Assembly (NCBI RefSeq): GCF_041320705.1
Contig: NZ_JBGGTQ010000008.1
Location: 1 to 64,000, forward strand
DNA from: Kineococcus mangrovi
Lineage (GTDB): Bacteria > Actinomycetota > Actinomycetes > Actinomycetales > Kineococcaceae
DNA length: 64,000 nucleotides
Reading direction: 5' to 3'
The notes under the pieces are model-generated. The model saw only the letters and a program-made list of their open reading frames with translations. It was not told the origin of the DNA and did no database searches. The translations under genes were made by a program, and so were the position numbers. Shown piece after piece: positions 34,626-42,114 of this stretch (position 1 is its first letter; each line of letters starts with the position of its first letter).

Positions 34626-35876
34626 GTGGACGAGTTGTCGGGGTTGTCGGTCGTGGCCGCGGACGCAGCGGCCGCCACCGCCCGTGCCGCCGCGGAGGCG
34701 GCCGCCGACGTCGCCACCGACGTCGGCCGCGCCGTGGCCTCGCTCGAGTGCTGGTACGGCCTCGCCCGCGACGGGTTCACCGACCGGGTGCTCGAGCTCG
34801 ACCGGCACCTGGAGACGTTGCAGCGCACCGCGCGCGAGGGCGCCCACCTCGTCGCGGAGCACGCCCGCGAACTCGGGATGCTGCAGGGGCAGCTCGCCCG
34901 CGTGGACGCGGGCCGAGCGCAGGTGCGGTCCCGGATCGACGCGGGCGTGGGGGACCTCGCGACGTGGCACGCGGACTGGGCCGAGCTCGAGCGGTGGGAC
35001 GCCAGCCGCCAGGTCGTCCTGGCGGAGTTCGACACCCTGACGCAGACCTTCGCCGCCCGCGTCCTCGCCGTCGTCGACCAGGTGCCGCGCCGGCCCCGCC
35101 GCCTCGGGGAGCACGTCGACGACGCGGCCCGGACCGTCGGCGGCGCCGCGCTGGACACGACGTTCCTCGCCGCGGGGTGGACGTGGGACCGGCCGGGGTG
35201 GACGACCGCGGTGCGCAGCGCACCGGCCGCGGCGCTGGACGCGGTCGCGCACCCGGTCCGCACGCTGGCCGACACCGTCGCCTGGGACGACTGGCGGGAC
35301 GGGCGCTACGGCGCCGCCGGTGCGACCCTCGGGATGGCGTTCGTCGGCCGGGGTCTGCGCGGCGGACCCCTGGGGAAGACGCTGCCGGCGGGGCACCCGC
35401 TGGAGAAACACCTCGACGCGGGCGGGGATCCGAAGCCGCAGAGCCTCGACGAGCTCCACGACGGTGTGGACCTCGGGCGCAGCGAGGTGTTCTTCCCGGC
35501 GCACACGCTCGGACGGCACGTGGAGGTGGACGATGAGTTCCTGCACCAGCGGTTGGCGACGGGACGGGTCGAGGAGGGTGTGGAGGTGCTGAGGACCCCG
35601 CCACGCGCGTCGCGGTTCGTGGACCAGGCGACCGCGGAAGCGGTCATCGGGGACGCTCTGCGGAGTCATCGAGCTGAGATCGACGCGGCGGTGGCCTCCG
35701 GTGCGCGCCAGGTGCTGGTGATCGCTCCTGCGCCGTCGACGGCAGGTGTCATCTGGAGGAAGGACGTCAGTGGTGGGTTCGAGCGAGTTGAGGTGTCGAC
35801 GGTGAAGGTCGTGTTGAGCAAGGCGCGTGACGGTTCGTGGTTCGTCCTGACGGCTTACCCGGACGGTCGATCGTGA
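34626..35876 (+). CDS. polymorphic toxin with C-terminal RNase A-like (CdiA-CT type) domain
   Basis: In this 416-residue protein, residues 1-160 are helical and Ala/Asp/Leu-rich, resembling WXG100/LXG-type export modules, without a signal peptide. A linker with hydrophobic GMAFVGRGLRGG follows. The C-terminal domain (about 288-416) matches the bacterial RNase A-like toxin family: HTLGRH at 293-298 (expected catalytic His), ASRFVDQATAEAVI, and the terminal LTAYP with Thr409 and Tyr411 in the T-x-Y spacing of that family. It should cleave RNA in target cells. GTG at 34626 follows GGGAGG by 5 nt. It overlaps the next gene by 4 bp. GC content falls sharply in the toxin domain, a sign of tip exchange. 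Confidence 0.82.
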   Translation: MDELSGLSVVAADAAAATARAAAEAAADVATDVGRAVASLECWYGLARDGFTDRVLELDRHLETLQRTAREGAHLVAEHARELGMLQGQLARVDAGRAQVRSRIDAGVGDLATWHADWAELERWDASRQVVLAEFDTLTQTFAARVLAVVDQVPRRPRRLGEHVDDAARTVGGAALDTTFLAAGWTWDRPGWTTAVRSAPAAALDAVAHPVRTLADTVAWDDWRDGRYGAAGATLGMAFVGRGLRGGPLGKTLPAGHPLEKHLDAGGDPKPQSLDELHDGVDLGRSEVFFPAHTLGRHVEVDDEFLHQRLATGRVEEGVEVLRTPPRASRFVDQATAEAVIGDALRSHRAEIDAAVASGARQVLVIAPAPSTAGVIWRKDVSGGFERVEVSTVKVVLSKARDGSWFVLTAYPDGRS

Positions 35877-36757
35877 TCGGCTCCTTGATCCCCCTCGCGT
35901 ACGCCGATCTGGACTGGGGCCTGTGCCCCCGCGAGCGGTTGGAGCACCTGCTCGCGACGAACGGCGTCAACTTCGTGCGAGAGCGTGAGGTCTGGAGCGA
36001 GCTCCTGTCGCGTGCGCGGGCTAGTGACGTCGAGAGCGAGATCGCGGGGAGCAGCGGTGTCCACTCCGTCCTGCCGCCGGAAGGAGTTTCCTGGACGCGG
36101 TGGGCGGAGTGGTTGGACCGACGACTGAACGAGGTCGCCGCCGATCCGTCCTCCACCGTGGACCTCCCGCCCCACCTCCCGGCGTGGCGGTCCTACACCG
36201 CCGAGGTGGAGGCCGAGGCCGAGGCCGAGGCCGTGGTGCGTCGAGCGCTGGCGGGAGTGATGCTGCCGGTGACCCCCACGGTGCGGGACTTCGTGGTGGT
36301 CGACGCGGGCGAAACGGTCGGTACGGTGCTCCGCGCGGATGACGATTCCACGGAGCCGCGACCGACGGCGTCACGCTTCCTGGGGGTCGTCCTGGAGCGG
36401 ACCGACCGCCTCCGCGTCGTGCGGGTGAACGTTGTCGACACCAGGAGGGACGAGCGCTCTTCCCGGTGGATTTCCCGCTGGCCGGTGCTGACCGCCGTGC
36501 TCGGCGGGTGGTTCAGCGACGCGGCCCTGGGAGCCGGTGACCCGTGGTTCCAGCAGGCCACGATGCTGGCGTCCGAGAGCGACGCGGTGCTGGCCGAGCT
36601 CGTCCGGGAAGGGCGGGAACTGCTGCTCCTGAGCGACGCGGACCTCCACGCGTTCGCCGCGTCCTCGGGGTCGTGCATCCAGCCGCCCCACCTGCGGTGG
36701 TGGTTCGAGTGGATGTTCTGGCGCATCGAGACGTTCGACTGGAAGCGCCCTTCCTGA
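35873..36757 (+). CDS. hypothetical protein, probable immunity protein of the RNase A-like toxin
   Basis: I recognise no family in this 294-residue protein. It starts at a GTG overlapping the toxin stop codon (GTGA), so its synthesis is tied to the toxin, the classic position of an immunity gene. It is Trp-rich near the C-terminus (RWWFEWMFWRIETFDWKR) and contains an acidic Glu-Ala repeat near residues 112-120 encoded by four GAGGCC hexamers. No membrane segment or signal is obvious. GC content is lower than in nearby genes and similar to the toxin tip. At 294 residues it is large for an immunity protein, so it may carry an additional domain. Inference from position and composition. Confidence 0.6.
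   Translation: MIGSLIPLAYADLDWGLCPRERLEHLLATNGVNFVREREVWSELLSRARASDVESEIAGSSGVHSVLPPEGVSWTRWAEWLDRRLNEVAADPSSTVDLPPHLPAWRSYTAEVEAEAEAEAVVRRALAGVMLPVTPTVRDFVVVDAGETVGTVLRADDDSTEPRPTASRFLGVVLERTDRLRVVRVNVVDTRRDERSSRWISRWPVLTAVLGGWFSDAALGAGDPWFQQATMLASESDAVLAELVREGRELLLLSDADLHAFAASSGSCIQPPHLRWWFEWMFWRIETFDWKRPS
36209..36232 (+). repeat. (GAGGCC)4 tandem hexanucleotide repeat
   Basis: Four exact GAGGCC units in frame encode alternating Glu-Ala inside the probable immunity gene. A related GAGGTG unit precedes them at 36203. Gain or loss of a unit would keep the frame, so only the length of the acidic stretch would vary. Confidence 0.8.
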
Positions 36758-36877
36758 CCGGTGTGGACCTGCCGTGGCGGTGGCGCGCCGGAACCGGCTC
36801 GGTCACGGGAAGCGCCCCGTCGAGCGTCGCCGGGTGCACCCGCCGGACGGGGTGCGGGCGTCGGGCAGGATGGACCG

Positions 36878-37642
36878 GTGGCCGACCAGGGTTCCTCGAC
36901 GATGCGCTCGCTCGACCGCAGCCTCGACGTCCTCGACGTCTTGCAGCGTGCGCCGGGGCCGTTGCGCCTCAGCGACGTCGCCCAGGGCACGGGGCTGACG
37001 TTGCCGACGGTCTCGCGCATCCTGGCCACGTTGCAGGCCCGCGGGTACGTCGCCGCGGAGGGGCGGCGGTTCCGCGTCGGCCCGTCCGTCCTGGCCGCCG
37101 CCCACTCGTTCCTCGTCAACGACCGCCTCGTCACCGCCGCGCGCCCGTTCCTGCAGGAACTCGCGGCGAGCACCGGTCTCACGTGCTCCCTCTACGAGCG
37201 CGTGGGGTTCGACCGGGTGCTCGTGGCGCGCGTCGACGGGCGGTTCCCGTTGCGCTACGAACTGCCCATCGGCCGGTGCCTGCCGCTGCACCTGGGGGCC
37301 GGCAAGGCGATCTCCGTGGACTTCGACGAGGACGAGCTGTCCGCGCTGGCCGGTCACCTCGAGCGCCACCCCGACGTCAGCGGTGTCGGGTTGGACCGCG
37401 GCGCGCTGGTCGACGACCTGGACGCCCTGCGCCGCAACGGCTACCACGTCTCCGTCGGTGAGCGGGCCGTCGGGGTGGCCGCCGTCAGCGTTCCCGTCCG
37501 GACGCCGGCCGGGGAACCGCTCGGTGCGCTCTCGCTCGCCGGGCCGGTCGAACAGGTCCCTGCCGCTGAACTGCGCGAACGGGCCGGTGAGGTGCTGCGG
37601 ACGGCGGCCGCGGTGGGGGAGAGCTGGGCCCGCGGCCTGTGA
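36878..37642 (+). CDS. IclR-family transcriptional regulator
   Basis: This 254-residue regulator has an N-terminal winged helix (about 8-70: SLDRSLDVLDVLQRAPGPLR, TGLTLPTVSRILATLQARGY) and a GAF-like IclR effector domain, with segments LPIGRCLPLHLGAGKAI and GVAAVSVPVRTPAGEPLGAL. GTG at 36878 has CAGGAT 6 nt upstream, which can be read either as a weak SD (AGGA) or as a -10 box of a leaderless promoter; an in-frame ATG is at 36902. It is convergent with the transporter/aldolase operon ending at 37649, and a perfect IclR-like inverted repeat lies in that operon's promoter (40669-40685), its probable target. Confidence 0.9.
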   Translation: MADQGSSTMRSLDRSLDVLDVLQRAPGPLRLSDVAQGTGLTLPTVSRILATLQARGYVAAEGRRFRVGPSVLAAAHSFLVNDRLVTAARPFLQELAASTGLTCSLYERVGFDRVLVARVDGRFPLRYELPIGRCLPLHLGAGKAISVDFDEDELSALAGHLERHPDVSGVGLDRGALVDDLDALRRNGYHVSVGERAVGVAAVSVPVRTPAGEPLGALSLAGPVEQVPAAELRERAGEVLRTAAAVGESWARGL

Positions 37643-37648
37643 GGCGGG

Positions 37649-37918
37649 TCAGGCCGTGGTCGTGGCCCCGTCGTCCTCGGGTTCGTGCTCGGCCGAGCGG
37701 TCCGCGCGGCCGTAGCTGAGGACGAACGCCAGCAGGCCGGCCACGCTCGCCGAGACGAGGGTGGGCGGCCCGACCACCTCCGGGACGGCCTCGAGCCAGG
37801 TGCCCCGGCCCAGGACGAGGGCGACGGCCTGCGCGGCGACGAGGACGATCCCGCCGAGCACGAGCACGACGGTGGCGAGGGTGAAGACGAAGCGGATCAC
37901 GGGCAGCGTGCGGGACAT
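37649..37918 (-). CDS. small two-helix membrane protein of the TRAP-like operon
   Basis: This 89-residue protein has two hydrophobic segments (about 9-36 and 50-69) and an acidic C-terminal tail ending in EDDGATTTA. I recognise no family. It lies 37 bp downstream of the TRAP-type large permease gene on the same strand and is the last gene of that operon. It could be a reduced small subunit for the permease: canonical DctQ subunits are about twice as long with four helices. ATG at 37918 was chosen with GAAGG 11 nt upstream; GTG at 37930 is an alternative. Confidence 0.68.
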   Translation of the reverse strand: MSRTLPVIRFVFTLATVVLVLGGIVLVAAQAVALVLGRGTWLEAVPEVVGPPTLVSASVAGLLAFVLSYGRADRSAEHEPEDDGATTTA

Positions 37919-37955
37919 CGGTCGGCTCACCTTCGAGACGGGGGACGGGACGGGG

Positions 37956-39293
37956 TCAGACGGGCAGGACGCCCAGGCTGATGAGCACGCCGATCGCGAG
38001 GACCGGCAGGCAGAAGTACCCGACGAGGGGTTTGAACGTCTTGCCCGGGTCGGCGCCGGCGATGCCGCTGGCGACGTAGATCGGGGCGGCCGACGGCGGG
38101 GAGGCGCCCTCGGTGGAGGCGAACACCAGCACGGCGGACGCCGCGACGGGGGCGGGAACCCCGGCACCCACGAGCGTCACCACGGCGACGGGGCCGATGG
38201 CCGCCATCGTCGCCGACCCGGTCAGCGGGATGGCCACGGCCACCACGAGCACGCCGACGCAGATCGCGAGGATCCACAGGGGCGCGTCGAGCCGGCCCAG
38301 CAGCGCCGTCAACTGGGCGGGCAGCCCGAGGCTGGCCAGGGCCCCCGACGCCGCGAACGCGCTGACGATCGTCACGCCGACGACACCGATGCGCGGTGCG
38401 CTGTCCCCGAACAGCGTCCACCACTCGCGCGGCCGCTTCGGCAGCGCGTCGCGGCCGAGGACGGCCACGAGGACCGTGAGCAGGACGGGGATCCACAGCA
38501 CGAGGCTGACGGCGTCCCCCACGTCGACACCCGTCCAGGAGTTCAGGGCCCGCCCGGTCGGGCCGAGCGTCAACGCGACGGGGACGGCGATCGCGACGAG
38601 CAGCAGGAGCGAGGTCCACCCCACCCGCACGCTGCGCCGCACGGGCAGCAGGTCGGCCGGGTCCATCGCCTGGATGCCGTGCCGGCGCACGATGACGAAG
38701 GCCGCGACGAGCCGGTACAGCAGGCACCAGGCGCCCGCGATGAACAGGGGCAGGACGATCTCGTCGGCGTCCATGAGCTGGGACACCCCGGCGGAACCGA
38801 CGAGGATGAACATCGTCCCGCTGAAGGGGAAGGTGATCCCCATCCCCGCGCAGCCGGCGACGACGGTCGCGGACATCGCCGGTGTCACCCCGGACCGCTT
38901 CATCCAGGGGATGGTGATGGACCCGACGGCGGCCGTCACGGCCGCGCCGATGTGGGCGATGGCGGCGAACGCGGCCCCGCCGAGGATGCTCGTGTAGACG
39001 GGACCCCCGCGCACCCGCCCGAGCAGCGAGTTGAGGATGTCGATGAGCCGGAACAGGATCGGGGTCCGGCTCATGAGGTGGCTGGCCACGACGAACGCGA
39101 TGGCGGCGTAGGTGACCTCCTCCTGCATCGCGTGCGCCACCGAGGTGGCGAGCAGGGAGAACAGGTCCCTCCCGGCGAAGGCCACGGTGACGAGCAGCCC
39201 GACGAGCATCGCCTCGCCGATGTTCCGCTTGAGCGCGGCGTTCCAGACGATGATCGAGGTGATGTAGGCGCCCAGCGCCCAGATCGCGATCAC
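37956..39293 (-). CDS. TRAP-type transporter large permease (DctM-like)
   Basis: This 445-residue protein has 11-12 predicted helices. It resembles DctM-type subunits in the segment GRVRGGPVYTSILGG, the GSITIPWMKRSG loop and the second-half repeat with PLTGSATMAAIGPVAVVTLV. Such permeases move carboxylates or other organic acids with sodium. The GTG start overlaps the stop of the dehydrogenase/aldolase gene by 4 bp, so it is translationally coupled to the enzyme. No periplasmic DctP binding protein is in the window, which is unusual for a TRAP system; a DctM-related secondary transporter without a binding protein is an alternative. Confidence 0.78.
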   Translation of the reverse strand: MIAIWALGAYITSIIVWNAALKRNIGEAMLVGLLVTVAFAGRDLFSLLATSVAHAMQEEVTYAAIAFVVASHLMSRTPILFRLIDILNSLLGRVRGGPVYTSILGGAAFAAIAHIGAAVTAAVGSITIPWMKRSGVTPAMSATVVAGCAGMGITFPFSGTMFILVGSAGVSQLMDADEIVLPLFIAGAWCLLYRLVAAFVIVRRHGIQAMDPADLLPVRRSVRVGWTSLLLLVAIAVPVALTLGPTGRALNSWTGVDVGDAVSLVLWIPVLLTVLVAVLGRDALPKRPREWWTLFGDSAPRIGVVGVTIVSAFAASGALASLGLPAQLTALLGRLDAPLWILAICVGVLVVAVAIPLTGSATMAAIGPVAVVTLVGAGVPAPVAASAVLVFASTEGASPPSAAPIYVASGIAGADPGKTFKPLVGYFCLPVLAIGVLISLGVLPV

Positions 39294-40642
39294 CGGGGTC
39301 CGCCGGAGGCGACGATCGCGGCACGGCGGGCGTTCTCGTCGGCCTGCACCGCGAGCGCGTCGGCGAGCGTGCGCTCGGCCTCGGCGGCCGGGACGACCAC
39401 CACGCCGTCGCCGTCGCCCACGACGAGGTCGCCGCGGTTCACGACGACACCGCCGACGGCCACCGGGCGACCGGCCCAGCCGGGCCCGTTCTTGTAGGGG
39501 CCGGCGGGGGAGGAACCCACCGCCCACACGGGGAACCGGAGTTCCTGCAGTTCCTCGACGTCGCGGACGGCGCCGTCGACGACCATGCCCAGGACGCCCT
39601 TGACGCGGGCGCGTTCGGCGATGAGTTCGCCCATGAGGGCGCGGTCGGGGTCGCCCTGACCGTCGACGACGAGGACGTCCCCGGGCTGGGCGACGTCGAG
39701 GGCGGCGACGATGCCGATGTTCTCCCCCTTGCGGCAGAACACGGGCAGGGCGCGGCCGACGACGCGGGCGCCCGGCCAGACGGCGCGCACCCGGCCGGCG
39801 AGCAGGCCGAGGCGGTCGCGGGCGTCGCCGACGTTGGCGACGGGGACCCCGGCGTAGGCGTCGAGGATCCCCTGTTCCAGCCGGTGCTCGTCGCGCACCG
39901 CGCCGAGGTGCAGGTCGGCGGCGGCGAGGGTCATCGTCGGGTTCACCCCGAGTTCGCGCAGGACCTGGGCCGCGGCGGAGGACTCGTGGCTGCGCCGGAG
40001 CCCGTGCTTGACGGTGCCGCGGGCGAGGCGGTCCACCCAGGCGTCGCCACCCGCGAGCTGCGCGGCGACCTGAGCGCGCACCCAGTCGAGGTCACCCGCG
40101 GCCTCGCCCGCGGCGAGGGTCTCGACCACGAGGGCGCCCAGGCCCTTCATGAAGACGCTGCGCAGGAGTTTGCGGCGGGCCGCGGCCCCCGCCTCCCCGG
40201 CCAGGACCTCCACCTCGGCGCCCAGGGCGCGGAACTCGGCGGCGGTGGCCTCGGCGCCGTCGCCGGACACGACGAGCGCGGTGCGGGCCCCGCCGTCGGG
40301 CACCGAGCCCACGACGGCGACGTCGGCGACGGCGACCCCGTCGGCGCGGCGGGCCAGGCGCTGCTTGAGGGAGGGGGACGCCGAGTTCATCTCGACGAAC
40401 ACGGCGTCGGGCCCGAGGTGGGGCCGGGCCGCGTCGAACACGGCCTCGGCGTGCGCGGCGCCCGTCAGGCCCAGGACCAGGTGGGCCCCGGCGACCGCCT
40501 CGGCGACCGTCGCGGCGCGCACGACGCCCTCGGGCGTGGGGACGTCGGCCGGGTCGAACCCGACGACCGTGCGTCCGGCGGAGACGAACCCCTGGGCGTA
40601 GAGAGACCCGGCCTCACCGAGACCGAGGACGGCGACCGTCAT
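39290..40642 (-). CDS. fusion of 6-phosphogluconate-dehydrogenase-like NAD(P) enzyme and RraA-family aldolase
   Basis: This 450-residue protein joins two domains usually found in separate proteins. Residues 1-250 form a beta-hydroxyacid dehydrogenase: Rossmann motif VLGLGEAGS at 5-13, FVEMNSASP at 82-90 and a C-terminal helical part with KLLRSVFMKGLGAL at 158-171 resembling the DUF1932 domain. Residues 255-450 are an RraA/HMG-aldolase-type domain with PVANVGDARDRLG, ENIGIVAALDVAQPGDVLVV and VVDGAVRD at 354-361. The expected pair of reactions is oxidation of a hydroxyacid and retro-aldol or decarboxylase cleavage yielding pyruvate or a similar acid. The ATG has GAGGAGG 5 nt upstream. It is the first gene of an operon with the permease and lies behind an IclR-like operator. 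No frameshift is present, so the fusion is genuine in this sequence. Confidence 0.85.
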   Translation of the reverse strand: MTVAVLGLGEAGSLYAQGFVSAGRTVVGFDPADVPTPEGVVRAATVAEAVAGAHLVLGLTGAAHAEAVFDAARPHLGPDAVFVEMNSASPSLKQRLARRADGVAVADVAVVGSVPDGGARTALVVSGDGAEATAAEFRALGAEVEVLAGEAGAAARRKLLRSVFMKGLGALVVETLAAGEAAGDLDWVRAQVAAQLAGGDAWVDRLARGTVKHGLRRSHESSAAAQVLRELGVNPTMTLAAADLHLGAVRDEHRLEQGILDAYAGVPVANVGDARDRLGLLAGRVRAVWPGARVVGRALPVFCRKGENIGIVAALDVAQPGDVLVVDGQGDPDRALMGELIAERARVKGVLGMVVDGAVRDVEELQELRFPVWAVGSSPAGPYKNGPGWAGRPVAVGGVVVNRGDLVVGDGDGVVVVPAAEAERTLADALAVQADENARRAAIVASGGPR

Positions 40643-40668
40643 CGACTACCTCCTCGTAGCAGGTGCAA

Positions 40669-40685
40669 CTTTCATACAGTGAAAG
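40669..40685. promoter_or_regulatory. perfect IclR-like inverted repeat upstream of the fusion gene operon
   Basis: CTTTCATACAGTGAAAG consists of perfect 6-bp arms around a 5-bp centre, 27 bases upstream of the fusion gene's ATG. The surrounding stretch is AT-rich for this genome. Its form and position fit the operator of an IclR-family regulator, most likely the one at 36878-37642. On the reverse strand TATGAA (40672-40677) could be the -10 element, so the site would overlap the promoter. Confidence 0.65.
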
Positions 40686-40797
40686 CTACTAACACCAGCA
40701 GGTAGTCTGCGCCGGTCGCGGGTCCGTGGTCAACCCCGGGGACGACGAAGCGGCGGCCACCGGCGGGAGCCGGGGACCGCCGCGGCGGGGTGCGACG

Positions 40798-42063
40798 TCA
40801 GCGGGCGAGGACCTCCGCCCGCGCCGTGCCGGTGGTGCGCACCTCCCGGTACGGCTCGGTGGGGAACACCAGCTGCGTCACCGCGACCGGCCCGGCGAGG
40901 ACCTCGACCGAGCAGCGGTCGAGCAGGACGGAGAACTCCCTCAGGCCCTCGGGCAAGGGGGTGCGGTCGACGCGGGCGAACTCCTCGTGGAAGTCTACGA
41001 GCCCCGACGCGCGGCGGTCGACGACGAGCTCACCCGTCACCACGGCCAGCCGGACCACGTCGTCACCGGCGGCGAACTCCCACGAGGCGGTGGTGCCGGG
41101 CGTGAACGCGCACCGCACGAGGGCGGCGGTCGGCAGGTCGTCGACCGGGCGGGTGAAACCCGCGGTCACCTCGGGGGAGAACGTCTGCACGAGCGTCGGC
41201 TCGCCGCCCACGCTCACCAGGGACAGGTCCCGCGGAGCGGTCATCGCCCCGCGCCACGGAGCGGTCGGGGTCAGCCCCGCGTACGTCGGCTGGGCCATCC
41301 ACCCGAGCAGCACCCGGCGCCCGCCGGGGGCGTCGGTCCACGTCGCGACCGCGTACACGTCCGGCCCGACGTCGAACGGCCGCGGCGGGCCGCCGCGGAA
41401 CCGCGCGCCGTCGAACGTCCCCACCCGGTACTGCACCCGCGATCCGGTGGAGTCCTGCACGCTCAGCAGCAGGACCCAGGACTCCTCCCCGTCCGGCCCG
41501 TCCAGCGGCAGGGGGAACAGGTCGGGGCACTCCCAGATGCCGACGCCGGGTTCGTCGCGGAAGCTCCCCACCTCGGTCCAGGTCCGCAGGTCCTCGGAGG
41601 CGTGGACGAGCAGCGTCCGCTCGTCGGCCTCGACCGTCACCATCCGCCAGGAGTCCCCGTACCGGAACACCTTCGGGTCGCGGAAACCCGTCGAGCCGCG
41701 GTCGAGCACGGGGTTCGCGGGGTCCTTGACGAACGTCGCGCCGTCCTCGCTGCACGCCAGCGACTGCGCCTGCTTCCCGTCGTCGTACGCGCTCGTGTAG
41801 ATCGCGACGACGCGACCGTCGTGGACGACGGCGCTGCCGGAGAAGATCGACTCCTCGCCCTCGCGGGGGATCGCCACCGGGTGGTGCTCCCAGGTCAGCA
41901 GGTCGCGCGACGTCGCGTGGCCCCACGACACGTTCCCCCACACCGCACCGACGGGGTTGTTCTGGAAGAACAGGTGCCACACCCCGTCGCGGTGCAGCAG
42001 GCCGTTGGGGTCGTTGAGCCACGTGTCGTGGGCGGTGAAGTGCGCCAGCGGCCGGAAGTCCAC
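40798..42063 (-). CDS. GH32 family beta-fructosidase (sucrose/fructan hydrolase)
   Basis: This 421-residue enzyme is of glycoside hydrolase family 32. The nucleophile Asp lies in WLNDPNGLLH (about residues 15-24), the transition-state stabiliser in FRDPKVF, and the acid/base Glu in WECPDLFPL; a five-bladed propeller is followed by a C-terminal beta sandwich. No signal peptide is present, so it cleaves imported sucrose or fructo-oligosaccharides in the cytosol. The GTG start has no SD but TAGGTT 7 nt upstream (42071-42076, reverse strand), suggesting leaderless translation. It is divergent from a short-chain dehydrogenase gene and lies behind no transporter in this window. Confidence 0.92.
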   Translation of the reverse strand: MDFRPLAHFTAHDTWLNDPNGLLHRDGVWHLFFQNNPVGAVWGNVSWGHATSRDLLTWEHHPVAIPREGEESIFSGSAVVHDGRVVAIYTSAYDDGKQAQSLACSEDGATFVKDPANPVLDRGSTGFRDPKVFRYGDSWRMVTVEADERTLLVHASEDLRTWTEVGSFRDEPGVGIWECPDLFPLPLDGPDGEESWVLLLSVQDSTGSRVQYRVGTFDGARFRGGPPRPFDVGPDVYAVATWTDAPGGRRVLLGWMAQPTYAGLTPTAPWRGAMTAPRDLSLVSVGGEPTLVQTFSPEVTAGFTRPVDDLPTAALVRCAFTPGTTASWEFAAGDDVVRLAVVTGELVVDRRASGLVDFHEEFARVDRTPLPEGLREFSVLLDRCSVEVLAGPVAVTQLVFPTEPYREVRTTGTARAEVLAR

Positions 42064-42114
42064 CCGTCCGAACCTACCCGTGCGCGGGGGAGGTGTCCGG
42101 GGCAGGATCAGCGG

